Part shown: positions 6,729-14,535 of the stretch, piece by piece
Layout: each line of letters opens with the position of its first letter
How positions within the stretch are numbered: position 1 is the first letter of the stretch
Origin: a virus
Direction: 5' to 3' (one strand)
IMG/VR virus record: IMGVR_UViG_3300023199_000048
Span: 1-26,249 of that record
Length of the DNA: 26,249 bases
The notes under the pieces: generated by a model
What the model saw: only the letters and a program-made list of their open reading frames with translations
Databases searched by the model: none
What the model was told of the DNA's origin: nothing
Translations under genes and position numbers: made by a program

Positions 6729-8054
6729 TTACAACCCGGTCGTCTCGCAGAAAGCCGCGGGGCGGAAGACCACGAAGGCCAGGCGCATATCCGCGCGGAT
6801 GGTGCGCTTGCCTTCGGTGAACTGGGTGCCGACATAGCCCACCTGAACGTCGATGCCGCGCCGCTCGAACAGGCTCAGCCAGGCCGGCTGGAACGAGCCG
6901 ACGTAGCCGGTGCCGGCGCTGCCCGCATCCTGTTGCACCACGGGCAGGCCCCACATGCGATCGGGCCCGGCCTCGGACGGCGAGCCCCAGATGTAGACGC
7001 CGTCGCTGGTGCGCAGCAGGCGCACGCCTTCCCAGTCGGTCGGGTGGATGACGTGGTGGGTGGGCATCGCCCGGCCCGTCACACGCACCTTGGTCATCGC
7101 CTTGAAGAAGGTGTCGGGCACCGGATCGGTGCCACGCGCCTGGGTCTGGATACCGGTGACGTTGGCAAGGCCGGTGAGGTTCGAGCCCACGCCGTCACCC
7201 AGGAGCACCTGCCGGTCGGCGCGCTGGCGCAGGCCGAAGGTCAGGCGGCCGTTGATGTAGCTTTGGGTCTGGGGCACGTCCTCAAGCTGCTCGTCGGTGA
7301 CGGGGATCGAATCCGCGATCTTGCGCACCGGGCTGGTCCGCTCCGCCAGCGCGAAGGCGCTTTCGGGGAAGGCCACGCCCTCGGCCGTCTCGGCGGCGGA
7401 GTGGGTGCGCGTCGTTTCCTCCATGTACACGACCTGCTCGAAGCCGGTCTGCGCGACGGGGATGATGTCGAGCAGCTGTACGGGGCGCGCGACGGCGTCG
7501 ACAACCGCGCCGATGCGCAAGCTCTCCGGCGCCCAGCCGGCGCTGGTCGACATCAGCGTTTTCGACTGGATGGTCTGGGCCAGCATCGCCTTGGCCATCA
7601 CGTCCGAGGGCATCGCGTCGTCGAACTGCAGCGTGATGCCGCCGCCGGCACCGCCCCGGGCATAGGCCTGATAGGCCTTGTGTTCGGCCACCAGGTCGCC
7701 GAGCGATTTCAGCGCATGGGCGGCGGCCTCGCGCGCGCTCCCGCCGCCAGGCATCGGCGGCCGGTTCCGCGCCTTTTCGCGGTCGGCCTGGGAACTCGCG
7801 GCCCGCTCGGCGGCCTCCAGCGTTTCGGCATGCTCGGCAAGTTCGTTCAGCTCGGCATCCATCTGCTTGACCTTTTCGGCCACCGCGATCGATCCGGTCA
7901 CGTCCTTGCCCAGGCACTTCACCTGGTTGAAATCGTATTGCGTCCGGCCGTCATCGCCGGTCACCTTGGCCTCGTCGAAGACCTTGGCCAGTTCATCCTG
8001 CTTGGCGCCGAGCTTCTCGCGCGCCTCCTTCAGGGTCAGAGTCTCGGTGGGCAT
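6729..8054 (-). CDS. Major capsid protein, HK97 fold
   Basis: The protein is 441 aa from the ATG at 8054. GGAGG lies just upstream; an ATG four codons earlier (8066) is less well placed. Residues 5-105 form an Ala/Glu-rich coiled-coil delta domain that ends in a Pro/Gly linker (NRPPMPGGGS). The capsid body follows, with typical HK97 features: SAGWAPESLR, a VYMEETT stretch, DSIPVTDEQLEDV, and the AWLSLFERRGIDVQVGY end region. The delta domain would be removed by the protease encoded upstream, so no separate scaffold is needed. Mu itself uses a different capsid protein, so this is one of the signs of a mosaic genome. Confidence 0.9.
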   Translation of the reverse strand: MPTETLTLKEAREKLGAKQDELAKVFDEAKVTGDDGRTQYDFNQVKCLGKDVTGSIAVAEKVKQMDAELNELAEHAETLEAAERAASSQADREKARNRPPMPGGGSAREAAAHALKSLGDLVAEHKAYQAYARGGAGGGITLQFDDAMPSDVMAKAMLAQTIQSKTLMSTSAGWAPESLRIGAVVDAVARPVQLLDIIPVAQTGFEQVVYMEETTRTHSAAETAEGVAFPESAFALAERTSPVRKIADSIPVTDEQLEDVPQTQSYINGRLTFGLRQRADRQVLLGDGVGSNLTGLANVTGIQTQARGTDPVPDTFFKAMTKVRVTGRAMPTHHVIHPTDWEGVRLLRTSDGVYIWGSPSEAGPDRMWGLPVVQQDAGSAGTGYVGSFQPAWLSLFERRGIDVQVGYVGTQFTEGKRTIRADMRLAFVVFRPAAFCETTGL

Positions 8055-8164
8055 TGCCCCCTCCATCGTTGCTGAGTTTTCGGGACGCACGTCCGCGCAC
8101 GTCGGCGCCCCGCAGCCGGCGCGGGGATGAGGCGATGCTACCCGGGAGGAGGTTCGGACGGACA

Positions 8165-8182
8165 CCCGCGCAGGTGCGCGGG
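8165..8182. repeat. Hairpin repeat element, copy 2
   Basis: CCCGCGC, AGGT loop, GCGCGGG, followed by CGGGCCTTCGGGAT. The similarity to copy 1 extends past the stem into the CTTCGG segment. It lies in the non-coding gap upstream of the capsid gene and has no T-run. Confidence 0.7.
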
Positions 8183-8286
8183 CGGGCCTTCGGGATGTGG
8201 GAGGGGATCGCCGCCACCCTCGCCGATCGGGCCGAAATTGGCAAGCCGGCGCGTTCCGTCAGGTCTGCCGGCGGGCGGGCATGCCC

Positions 8287-8316
8287 TTTTGAGAGGCAAT
8301 GGGGCATTTTGAGAGG
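8287..8316 (+). repeat. TTTTGAGAGG direct repeat pair
   Basis: Two identical 10-mers, at 8287-8296 and 8307-8316, are spaced exactly 20 bp apart, about two helical turns, in the central non-coding gap. The same word recurs in the same orientation near the right-hand phage end (25966-25974 as a 9-mer, 25999-26008 in full). Confidence 0.6.
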
Positions 8317-8395
8317 GGGGTAGACGTGTTCGCGGGTCGAGACACCCGGCACCGGCCTGACGGGCCTCAGCGGGCCGCTCAGGCGGGTTTTCGAT

Positions 8396-8545
8396 TCAGA
8401 AGGGGATGCAGTCCCAATGCGCGGAGAGGATATTCCGGCGGCCGCAGTCGGGGCAGCGCCGGCGCCAGCCGCCGTGCGCCCACAGATTGCGCCATTTCCA
8501 CCACGACCTGAGACGCGGCGCGAGCGGCACGCGCGACCGGCGCAC
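8396..8545 (-). CDS. 49-aa zinc-ribbon-like small ORF
   Basis: A GTG at 8545 overlaps the protease TAG by one base (TAGTG), and the frame ends with a TGA at 8396. The peptide is basic and Trp-rich (SWWKWRNLWAHGGWRRR) and then has CPDCG, with a further Cys 14 residues later (HWDCIPF). The CxxC pair suggests metal binding, perhaps as half of a site completed by dimerisation or by the nearby His. I do not recognise the family. Mu encodes a small zinc protein, Com, but I see no sequence match. The tight overlap with the protease gene supports its being translated. Confidence 0.5.
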   Translation of the reverse strand: MRRSRVPLAPRLRSWWKWRNLWAHGGWRRRCPDCGRRNILSAHWDCIPF

Positions 8546-9276
8546 TAGCGCACCCGCCGCCGCGCGGCGCGCGTCAGGAAGTTCGCCGCGAGGCGCTCGG
8601 CCTCGGCCGCCAGCGCCTTGGCACCGTCTTCCGTGACCGGGGCCGTGATCAGCGCATCGAGCCGTTCCCGCAGCCCGACCAGCTGGTCGAGCCGCGCCTT
8701 GCTCATCCCGCGCCCGTCCGCGGCGCGCAGGGCTTTCACCTCATCGGCCCGGCCGAGCGCGTCGTCGAGCTCGGCGATCAGCGCGTCGAGGTGGTCGGCG
8801 AAAGACCCGCGCGATTTCATCGACAGGGTGGCGGTGCCCTGGCCGGCCCCGCGAACCACCGGCGAGATCTCGTGCACGTCGAGCTTCTTCAGGACATTGA
8901 CCCGCTCGCCGTCGCGCGTCTCGGTTTCGTGGTCGAGCACGCCGAACCCGTACGACCATTCCTGCACGGCCTTGCCGTTCTCAAGATCGAACTTCAGCGC
9001 CTTGTGCCAATCGGCGCCGGCGGAGGTGCCGAGGTTCATGTGCAGCTCCGCCAGGGCGGCGTCGCCGTCCTCGTAAAGCCGGGCCTTGCCCAGCGGCAGC
9101 GACCTGCGGTTATGCGCCGGCAGGATCGGCACCCACTGTTCCTTCCAGGCGAAGGCGCCGGGCGTGTAGGTGTCGCCGTCATGGTCGACCGCGCTCAGCG
9201 TGGCGATACGGGCCAGGCCGTGGCCCTCGCCATCCATCTTTTCGACGGTCATGGTCTTGGTTTGCGTCTGCGGCAT
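8545..9276 (-). CDS. HK97-family prohead protease
   Basis: The protein is 243 aa from the ATG at 9276, with GAGGAGG upstream. It has the S78 protease layout: an early RIATLSAVDHDGDTYTPGAF region, a catalytic His in PILPAHNR (residue 55), and a Ser in EWSYGFGV (residue 108). The protease matures the capsid by removing the delta domain of the major capsid protein encoded next. The C-terminal third is helical and Ala-rich, and probably serves to package the protease inside the prohead. The order portal, protease, capsid is the HK97 order. Confidence 0.88.
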   Translation of the reverse strand: MPQTQTKTMTVEKMDGEGHGLARIATLSAVDHDGDTYTPGAFAWKEQWVPILPAHNRRSLPLGKARLYEDGDAALAELHMNLGTSAGADWHKALKFDLENGKAVQEWSYGFGVLDHETETRDGERVNVLKKLDVHEISPVVRGAGQGTATLSMKSRGSFADHLDALIAELDDALGRADEVKALRAADGRGMSKARLDQLVGLRERLDALITAPVTEDGAKALAAEAERLAANFLTRAARRRVR

Positions 9277-9289
9277 GGATCCGCCTCCT

Positions 9290-11341
9290 CTACTCGTCGT
9301 CCTCGTCGTCCCCGAAATGGGGCGAGAAGCTCAGGGTTCCGTTGGGGTGCTCGTTTGCGGCCATCTCCTCGGCCTCGGCCGCCGTCACGATGGTGCCGTC
9401 GCGGGCGATGTGACTGGGGGTCGACCGGTCGGGGCCGAGGCGGCCGTCGAACACGATGAAGCGCTCGACGCCCTCGTGCCTAGCCCGCTGGACGGTCGAG
9501 ACGTTCTGCGCGTACTTGGTCTCGGTCCGGGCGATGGTGCGGGCGCGGGTCTCGGCGCTGGTCCAGGGGCCGCCCTCCACCTGGTCGCGAATGCGGGCGG
9601 CGAGCTGTTCCGCACCCTCGCCCTCGGCGCGGCCGTCGGCCAGCGCATCGAAGATCGCCTTGCGCGACTGATCCTCCAGATCGACGAGCCCGGCGCGCCG
9701 GCCGCCGGCGCCGACGACGGCGCGCGCCACCGGGTCGGGCAGGCTGCCCGCCAGCCCCGCCAGCTCGCCCGCCGCCGCCACGTCCTGCGCGACCGCGAGA
9801 TACTGCGCCTCGTAGAGTTCCTTAAATGCAGCCTGGTGCGCCTCGATTCCCATCGCCTTGAGGATCGCCCTGACCAGGGCCTCGTCGCCGGCCGCCTTGG
9901 CGGCCTTGGGCAACTCCGGGCGCGCGGCCTCGGCGGCGTCACGCGCGAGGGCCTCGAAAAAGTCCTTCAGGCGCGGTTCGAAGGCGTCGCGAAGCCGCTC
10001 TTCCCCGGCCCGCAGGCGGCGGATATACGCCTCGCCCCGGCTGATGGCAGCGCGCGAGGCGCGCGCCTTTTCGCCCCGCCGCTTGGGCGCGTCGCCGCCG
10101 CCCGGATCGCGTGGCGCGGCACCGTCGGGTACCTCGATCGCCGAGAAGGGGCGCAGATAGATGCGGTGGCTGGCGTCGACATCGAGCCCGTTGGCCTCGC
10201 GCGCCTCGGCCACCATTGCCCAGCCGCCCTGGACCATCGTGTTCCAGCGCGTCGCCTCCTTGTCCTTGTCCTCGGAGAGCGCCAGCACCTCGCTTGTGTC
10301 CCAGCTGATGTCGAGCCCGCCCGCGGCCCCGAAATCCGGCAGCAGCGACCGCTGCGCCTCATCGGCCAGCGTCCGCGCCAGCGGCAGGATGCCGTTATGC
10401 CAGGCGAGCTTGCGCAGCTCGGACATGGTGGCGCCGACCTTGGTCTGCTGCAGCCCCGCGCCGAAGCCCACGACCGCCGCCGGGATGCCGAGGCAGGCGC
10501 AGACCCGTTCCTCGGCCACGTCGCGGGACGCCGACATATCCATTTGCTGCGGGTTGAAGCCGTAGGGCGATACATCCGTGGGCGCGCCCATCACCAGCGG
10601 GGCGCCGCGATTGTCGCCGCCGAACGCCTCGCGGAACCACTGCTTGGTGGCCTCGACATCCTCGGGCGCGGGCATCGCCCCGCCCTTGGGGGAAATCACC
10701 ACGCCCGGCACGCCCATGTTCCGCAAGAGCGCCGCGACGAAGTTGGACGTTTCCAGGTCCATGAAGATCTCGCGAAGCACGCCGCCGATCGGCGAGAGCC
10801 CGAGCCGCGGATCGCGCGGGTTCAGACCGGCCCGGAAATGCACCACGTCCTCGGGCATCAGCCGCATCGGCGCCAGCCCGCCGCCGGGCCGGTATATATA
10901 ATGTGTCAGGAACTCGCTGCCGTCCTCGCTGCCCTTGGAATCCATCGTCCAGTGCGGCACGTACCAGAGCTCGGCCGGCCGGCCGGCGCCGTTGCGGACC
11001 TTGATCCAGTAGGCATTGCCTGCGACGCACCAGCTCCAGACCGTGGCATGCCAGAGCGCGACGTCGCCGTAGAACGGATTCGGCCGCGCGATGAGCTGCG
11101 GCAGCGGATGGTCGGGTCGCTCTTCCACCTGCCCCGTGCGCTTGCGCTGCCGGACTACCAGCCGCGCCTCGGGCAGGGCGCGCGCCATCCACTGCACCGG
11201 CGCGGTGACGACCGAGGCGTCGAGCGTATCGCCCACCTCGCGGGCATAGTCGACCTTCGTACGCTTCAGGAACCGCCCGACAAAATGGCCGCGGGGGGCG
11301 TGGCGCATGGCGCCAAGCGCTTTGGAGAGGCTCTTAAACAT
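9290..11341 (-). CDS. Portal protein fused to a MuF-type head morphogenesis domain
   Basis: The protein is 683 aa from the ATG at 11341, overlapping the terminase stop by 8 bp. Residues 1 to about 400 are an HK97-type portal: VTAPVQWMARALPEARLVV, then GNAYWIKVRNGAGRP, ELWYVPH, and LGIPAAVVGFG. A charged linker follows (about 420-450), then a helical region. A SPP1 gp7/MuF-like domain ends the protein: IARTET at 603-608, a Gly-Val segment, FDGR at 631-634, and HPNG near 665. The usual HPNCRC zinc-type motif is altered to HPNGTL. Most phages encode the two proteins separately; HK97-type portals average about 400-450 aa, so this is a natural fusion rather than a start-site error. Confidence 0.88.
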   Translation of the reverse strand: MFKSLSKALGAMRHAPRGHFVGRFLKRTKVDYAREVGDTLDASVVTAPVQWMARALPEARLVVRQRKRTGQVEERPDHPLPQLIARPNPFYGDVALWHATVWSWCVAGNAYWIKVRNGAGRPAELWYVPHWTMDSKGSEDGSEFLTHYIYRPGGGLAPMRLMPEDVVHFRAGLNPRDPRLGLSPIGGVLREIFMDLETSNFVAALLRNMGVPGVVISPKGGAMPAPEDVEATKQWFREAFGGDNRGAPLVMGAPTDVSPYGFNPQQMDMSASRDVAEERVCACLGIPAAVVGFGAGLQQTKVGATMSELRKLAWHNGILPLARTLADEAQRSLLPDFGAAGGLDISWDTSEVLALSEDKDKEATRWNTMVQGGWAMVAEAREANGLDVDASHRIYLRPFSAIEVPDGAAPRDPGGGDAPKRRGEKARASRAAISRGEAYIRRLRAGEERLRDAFEPRLKDFFEALARDAAEAARPELPKAAKAAGDEALVRAILKAMGIEAHQAAFKELYEAQYLAVAQDVAAAGELAGLAGSLPDPVARAVVGAGGRRAGLVDLEDQSRKAIFDALADGRAEGEGAEQLAARIRDQVEGGPWTSAETRARTIARTETKYAQNVSTVQRARHEGVERFIVFDGRLGPDRSTPSHIARDGTIVTAAEAEEMAANEHPNGTLSFSPHFGDDEDDE

Positions 11342-12743
11342 CGGCGGGGATCCAGTTCCTGTCGAGCTGATCTTGCGCTGCGGCGCCCCTCGCGGCGCCG
11401 TTCATCGGCCGCCAGGCGGCGCCGTCGCCGCCGTCTCCGGCCGCCAGTGCCAGGGCCAGTGCCCAGAACCTGTCAGCGTGGCCGTCCGGCGTGCGCTCTG
11501 CCGTGAACCGGATGTTGCCGGCGGCGGTGACCTGCTTGGTGACCGAACGCAGATCGGCCCTGACGGCGCCGTCATGCGGGATGCGCAGACGCCTGTCCTC
11601 CATCCGGGCGCGCACCGGGTAGGCCATGGCCTCCTTGCTCTGGCGCGTGAAGGTGACGCCCTCCACCTTGTAGGTGCCGAAGCGCGCCTGGGCGTCGTCC
11701 ACCCAGCCGATGCCGAGTCCGGTCGCGTCAATGCTGGTCCTGGCGCAGCGTTCGATCCACGGCCAGATCACCTTCTCCTGGTCGGCCTTGGTCATGTTTT
11801 TCAGCGCCTCGATGTGGCGGCTATAGAACACGTCGCCCAGCCGCTCGACCACCCAAAGCACGGTGAGATCGTACTTGCGGCCGATATCGACGCCGGCGTA
11901 AAGTTCGCCGCCCTCGATCGCCGTCCAGTCCGCCCCGGCCGGATACTCGGCGGCGGCGATCAGATCGTATTCCAGGAAGGCCGCGTCGTCATCGGCGGGG
12001 CGGCACATGTATTCCTGCTGGAAGCTTTCCTCGTCGGCGGCCCCGCTGCGCACCCAATCGAAATACGCCGCCTCGTCCATGTCCTGCCGCTCGTCCCCGT
12101 CCGGCAGGCTTTGCTGCAGCTTCCACAGGAAGCCGGCATCAAGCGCATCCTGCAGCGTGACGGTGTGCAGCGAGATGTTCTTGGGGTTGCCGCCTTCGCG
12201 GATTTCGCGCACCAGCCCGTTGAAGAAGTTGTGCGATCCGCGATGCGTCGAGATCACCTCCATCGAGCCGCCCCAGGTGATGCCGGGATAGGCGATGGTC
12301 CAGAGCTTGCGCGGGTCCGGGTGCAGCGCGAATTCGTCGAGCACCCGGCCGCCGCGCTTGCCGGCCTGCGCATCGGCGTTGGAGCTCATCGAGTGGATGC
12401 GCCGGCCGTTCGCGAAGCGCAGCACCAGGGCACTGTGCCGGGCGTCGCCGTCGATCGCGACCTCGCCCAGATCGCGGGCCGCGATATCGGCGATGCCGGC
12501 CCAGAGCTTGCAGTCTTCCAGGAACAGCCGCGCCTGTATGTCGTCGCGCGACGACACCCATTCGTCATGCCGGGCCGAGGCCAGGGCGATCCGCGAGACC
12601 TGCGCGTAGGCCGTCGACCAGCTGAGGCCGATCTGTCGCGATTTCTCGATCAGCTTCAGGCGCGAATGGTCGGCGATCCAGCGCGCCTGGTAGGGCAGGA
12701 ACACCGCCTCTCGGTCTGCGGGGATGATCTTCGCGCCCCCCAT
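11334..12743 (-). CDS. Terminase large subunit
   Basis: The protein is 469 aa from the ATG at 12743, which overlaps the small terminase stop. The ATPase half has a Walker A-like stretch (EKSRQIGLSWS, residues 33-43) and a Walker B (RVLDEFA, 133-139). The nuclease half begins with LYAGVDIGRKYDLTVLWV (281-298, Asp286), an RNase H-like strand with acidic residues further on (SIDATGLG). It packages DNA through the portal. Its direct partner is the DUF3486 protein encoded upstream, a pairing typical of Mu-like phages, which package by headful and carry flanking host DNA. Confidence 0.92.
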   Translation of the reverse strand: MGGAKIIPADREAVFLPYQARWIADHSRLKLIEKSRQIGLSWSTAYAQVSRIALASARHDEWVSSRDDIQARLFLEDCKLWAGIADIAARDLGEVAIDGDARHSALVLRFANGRRIHSMSSNADAQAGKRGGRVLDEFALHPDPRKLWTIAYPGITWGGSMEVISTHRGSHNFFNGLVREIREGGNPKNISLHTVTLQDALDAGFLWKLQQSLPDGDERQDMDEAAYFDWVRSGAADEESFQQEYMCRPADDDAAFLEYDLIAAAEYPAGADWTAIEGGELYAGVDIGRKYDLTVLWVVERLGDVFYSRHIEALKNMTKADQEKVIWPWIERCARTSIDATGLGIGWVDDAQARFGTYKVEGVTFTRQSKEAMAYPVRARMEDRRLRIPHDGAVRADLRSVTKQVTAAGNIRFTAERTPDGHADRFWALALALAAGDGGDGAAWRPMNGAARGAAAQDQLDRNWIPADV

Positions 12744-13309
12744 CAGGCCAGCCCCGCCAGGCGCTGGTTGATCTTGCGCATCGCCTCTTCGGAGACGCCC
12801 TGCGCCTTGCCGATCTCGGCCACGTCCTCGGCCGCGTCGGCGACCCTGGCGGCGAGCTCGTCCTCAAGCTTGCGGCGGTAATCGGCCGAGCCTTTCTGCG
12901 CCGTCGTCACGTCCTTGGCCGCGCGCGCCAGGGCCATCACGTCGGAGGGCGAGAGCTGGCCGCCCTCGGCCAGCTTGAAGGCGGCCATCTTCAGCATCTC
13001 GGCGACGGCGATGGTCATCTGGTCGGCGCTGTCGACCTGCAGCATGTCGGTGAGGTCGGCGGCGATGCGGCGGGTCTCGTCCAGCTCGCGGAACTGCATC
13101 GCCTTGCGGACCGAATAGCGCGAGAAGGCGCCCTTGGATATCGGGCCGATGCCGAGCGCGGCGAGGCGCGCGTTGAACTGGGCCAGCAGCGCCACCTGCG
13201 TCTGCTTGCCGTCGCGCAGCTCTCCGTTCAGCCAGGCGAGATCGGCCTCGGCCTCTTCCGGCAGGGTATCGAGCGTGGAAAGCCGCCCGCGCCCGGTGCG
13301 CCGCGCCAT
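12743..13309 (-). CDS. Small terminase subunit, DUF3486 (Mu gp27-like)
   Basis: The protein is 188 aa from the ATG at 13309. It starts MARRTGRGRLSTLDTLPEE and continues with ALGIGPISKGAFSRYSVRKAMQF, read in two parts, the hallmark of the DUF3486 family found before the large terminase in Mu-like phages. A long helical C-terminus follows. The basic N-terminal part is thought to bind DNA. The gene ends exactly at the start of the large terminase (shared base at 12743). Placement and motif agree. Confidence 0.85.
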   Translation of the reverse strand: MARRTGRGRLSTLDTLPEEAEADLAWLNGELRDGKQTQVALLAQFNARLAALGIGPISKGAFSRYSVRKAMQFRELDETRRIAADLTDMLQVDSADQMTIAVAEMLKMAAFKLAEGGQLSPSDVMALARAAKDVTTAQKGSADYRRKLEDELAARVADAAEDVAEIGKAQGVSEEAMRKINQRLAGLA

Positions 13310-13312
13310 CGC

Positions 13313-13609
13313 TCAGACCGCCGGCGAGGGGTGCGCGATGCCCTCGATCACGCTGCGGCGCTCGACATGGTCGAGGCCGGCGCGGGTGATTGCCGCCACC
13401 AGCACGCTGCCCGCCTCGGTCACCTCGATCGCGCCCAGCTCCGCCATCTTGCGCAGCTGCGTGCGGATCCAGTCGCGCGACCGGCGGTGCCCGAACACGT
13501 CAAGCACCCGCTCGATCAGCGCCTCGTTGAGCCGTCCGTCGCCCTGCAGCGCCAGCTCCTTCAGGATCGTCAGGCGGGCGTCCTGTTCCAGATGATCGCC
13601 GAACTTCAT
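13313..13609 (-). CDS. Winged-helix phage protein (Mu gp26-like, VpaChn25_0724 family)
   Basis: The protein is 98 aa from the ATG at 13609, overlapping the DUF2730 stop. The sequence pattern is that of the small winged-helix family found just before the DUF3486 gene in Mu-like phages: DHLEQDARLTILKELAL, VLDVFGHRRSRDWIRTQL, ELGAIEVTE, then LVAAITRAGLDH. The helix-turn-helix and wing are clear, and it may act in packaging or regulation. No function has been established that I know of. Confidence 0.75.
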   Translation of the reverse strand: MKFGDHLEQDARLTILKELALQGDGRLNEALIERVLDVFGHRRSRDWIRTQLRKMAELGAIEVTEAGSVLVAAITRAGLDHVERRSVIEGIAHPSPAV

Positions 13610-13929
13610 TTGTCGTCCTTCTTCAGCAGGTAGTCCTCGATGCGCCGCACCCCGCGCACCAGGCCGGCGTTGCTTTCCTCCATGCGGCCAAGCCGGCCGC
13701 TGACCTCGCTGATCGCCAGGCGCAACCCGGTGATCTCGTCCTTGTTCGGCAGATGGTCCAGCTCGCTTTCGACTGACTGGATGCGACGGTCATGCTCGAC
13801 GAGCTTCTCCTCCTGCTTCCTGATCTGGGTCTCGTTCTGGCGCGAGCGCGCCGTGATCCAGGTATAGATCAGGGAGGCGATCGACAGCACGGCCGCCACG
13901 ATACCGGCCCAGGCCTTGACGTTCTCCAT
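13606..13929 (-). CDS. DUF2730-type membrane coiled-coil protein (Mu gp25-like)
   Basis: The protein is 107 aa from the ATG at 13929. An N-terminal transmembrane helix (AGIVAAVLSIASLIYTW, about residues 8-25) is followed by a long charged coiled coil to residue 100 (QEEKLVEHDRRIQSVESEL and onward). DUF2730 proteins of Mu-like phages have this form and lie between the lysis and terminase genes. It is plausibly an inner-membrane partner in lysis, perhaps acting as a spanin-like component, but that role is inferred from position. Confidence 0.7.
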   Translation of the reverse strand: MENVKAWAGIVAAVLSIASLIYTWITARSRQNETQIRKQEEKLVEHDRRIQSVESELDHLPNKDEITGLRLAISEVSGRLGRMEESNAGLVRGVRRIEDYLLKKDDK

Positions 13930-13932
13930 GCC

Positions 13933-14535
13933 CTATCGCTCCGGCCCTTGCTGCCGGCGCATTGCCGTCAGCGCCGGGTTGCTATCGCCGGGCCAATGGG
14001 CCGTCGCGTGCAACTCGGCGCCGACATCCGTACCGGTGCCGGCCTGGCCGGGTGCCTGGCTCGTGCGCGGGCGCAGCGCATTGAGGGCGTGCAGGTTTTC
14101 CACTACCTGCGGCGTGCGGGCCATGGTGGCGGCGAGCGATCGCTGGAAGTCCTGCCCCTTGGCCTGATGCCGGGCGCCGAAATAGAAGCTGACGATCGCC
14201 CCCAGAAGCCACCACAGCGGTTCGGGCACTAGGGCGATGCCCTGCATCCGTTCGGAAAACCAGACCGGGTGGATCATCGCCGACAGGAACAGGGCCAGCG
14301 TGCCAAGCGCCATCGCCGGGCGCGGCAGGCGGTTCGCCCCGTCGATCAGCCGGTCGTACCAGCCCTTGCGCGGCTGGCCGAACTCGGCGGCCAGCTGCGC
14401 CAGCGCCGCGCCTTGCAGGTCGGCTGCGCGCTGGTCGCGGGCATCGGCATTGACGCGGAACACCTCGGCCGTTTCCGCCACCACATTGCGCCCGCCGCCG
14501 AAGAACGCGGTGAGGAATCGCTCGATCAGCCCCAT
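13933..14535 (-). CDS. Holin, GTA 3TM type
   Basis: The protein is 200 aa from the ATG at 14535, overlapping the endolysin stop. It begins MGLIERFLTAFFGGGRNV and has the family layout: a soluble helical N-terminus (ETAEVFRVNADARDQRAAD), then hydrophobic segments at about 72-93 and 104-123 (WWLLGAIVSFYFGARH). This is the 3TM holin class known from alphaproteobacterial gene transfer agents and related phages. It forms membrane lesions that free the endolysin. Pairing with the adjacent GH108 endolysin supports the call. Confidence 0.82.
   Translation of the reverse strand: MGLIERFLTAFFGGGRNVVAETAEVFRVNADARDQRAADLQGAALAQLAAEFGQPRKGWYDRLIDGANRLPRPAMALGTLALFLSAMIHPVWFSERMQGIALVPEPLWWLLGAIVSFYFGARHQAKGQDFQRSLAATMARTPQVVENLHALNALRPRTSQAPGQAGTGTDVGAELHATAHWPGDSNPALTAMRRQQGPER

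Larger units (their letters stand above)
8055..8395. other. Central non-coding gap, 341 bp
   Basis: I see no credible gene on either strand; the open frames here are Arg/Pro-rich shadows. The gap holds hairpin repeat copy 2 (8165-8182) and two TTTTGAGAGG repeats 20 bp apart (8287-8316). It lies upstream of the capsid gene, about 18 kb from the likely right-hand phage end. Confidence 0.7.

Noticed and set aside
6717-8075. Plus-strand open frame of 452 codons opposite the capsid gene
   Set aside because: The minus strand is a convincing HK97 capsid protein with a good ribosome-binding site; the plus reading is His/Gly/Arg-rich shadow.
7993-8352. Minus-strand 119-codon frame in the central gap
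   Set aside because: It overlaps the capsid 5' end in another frame, and its composition (Arg/Pro/Ser) is that of non-coding GC-rich DNA.
8396-8545. Identity of the 49-aa zinc ORF with Mu Com
   Set aside because: The Cys spacing and surrounding sequence differ from Com, and no mom gene lies nearby.
9170-12881. Long plus-strand frames opposite portal and terminase (9170-11506, 11307-12881)
   Set aside because: Antisense shadows of well-supported genes, with no motifs.
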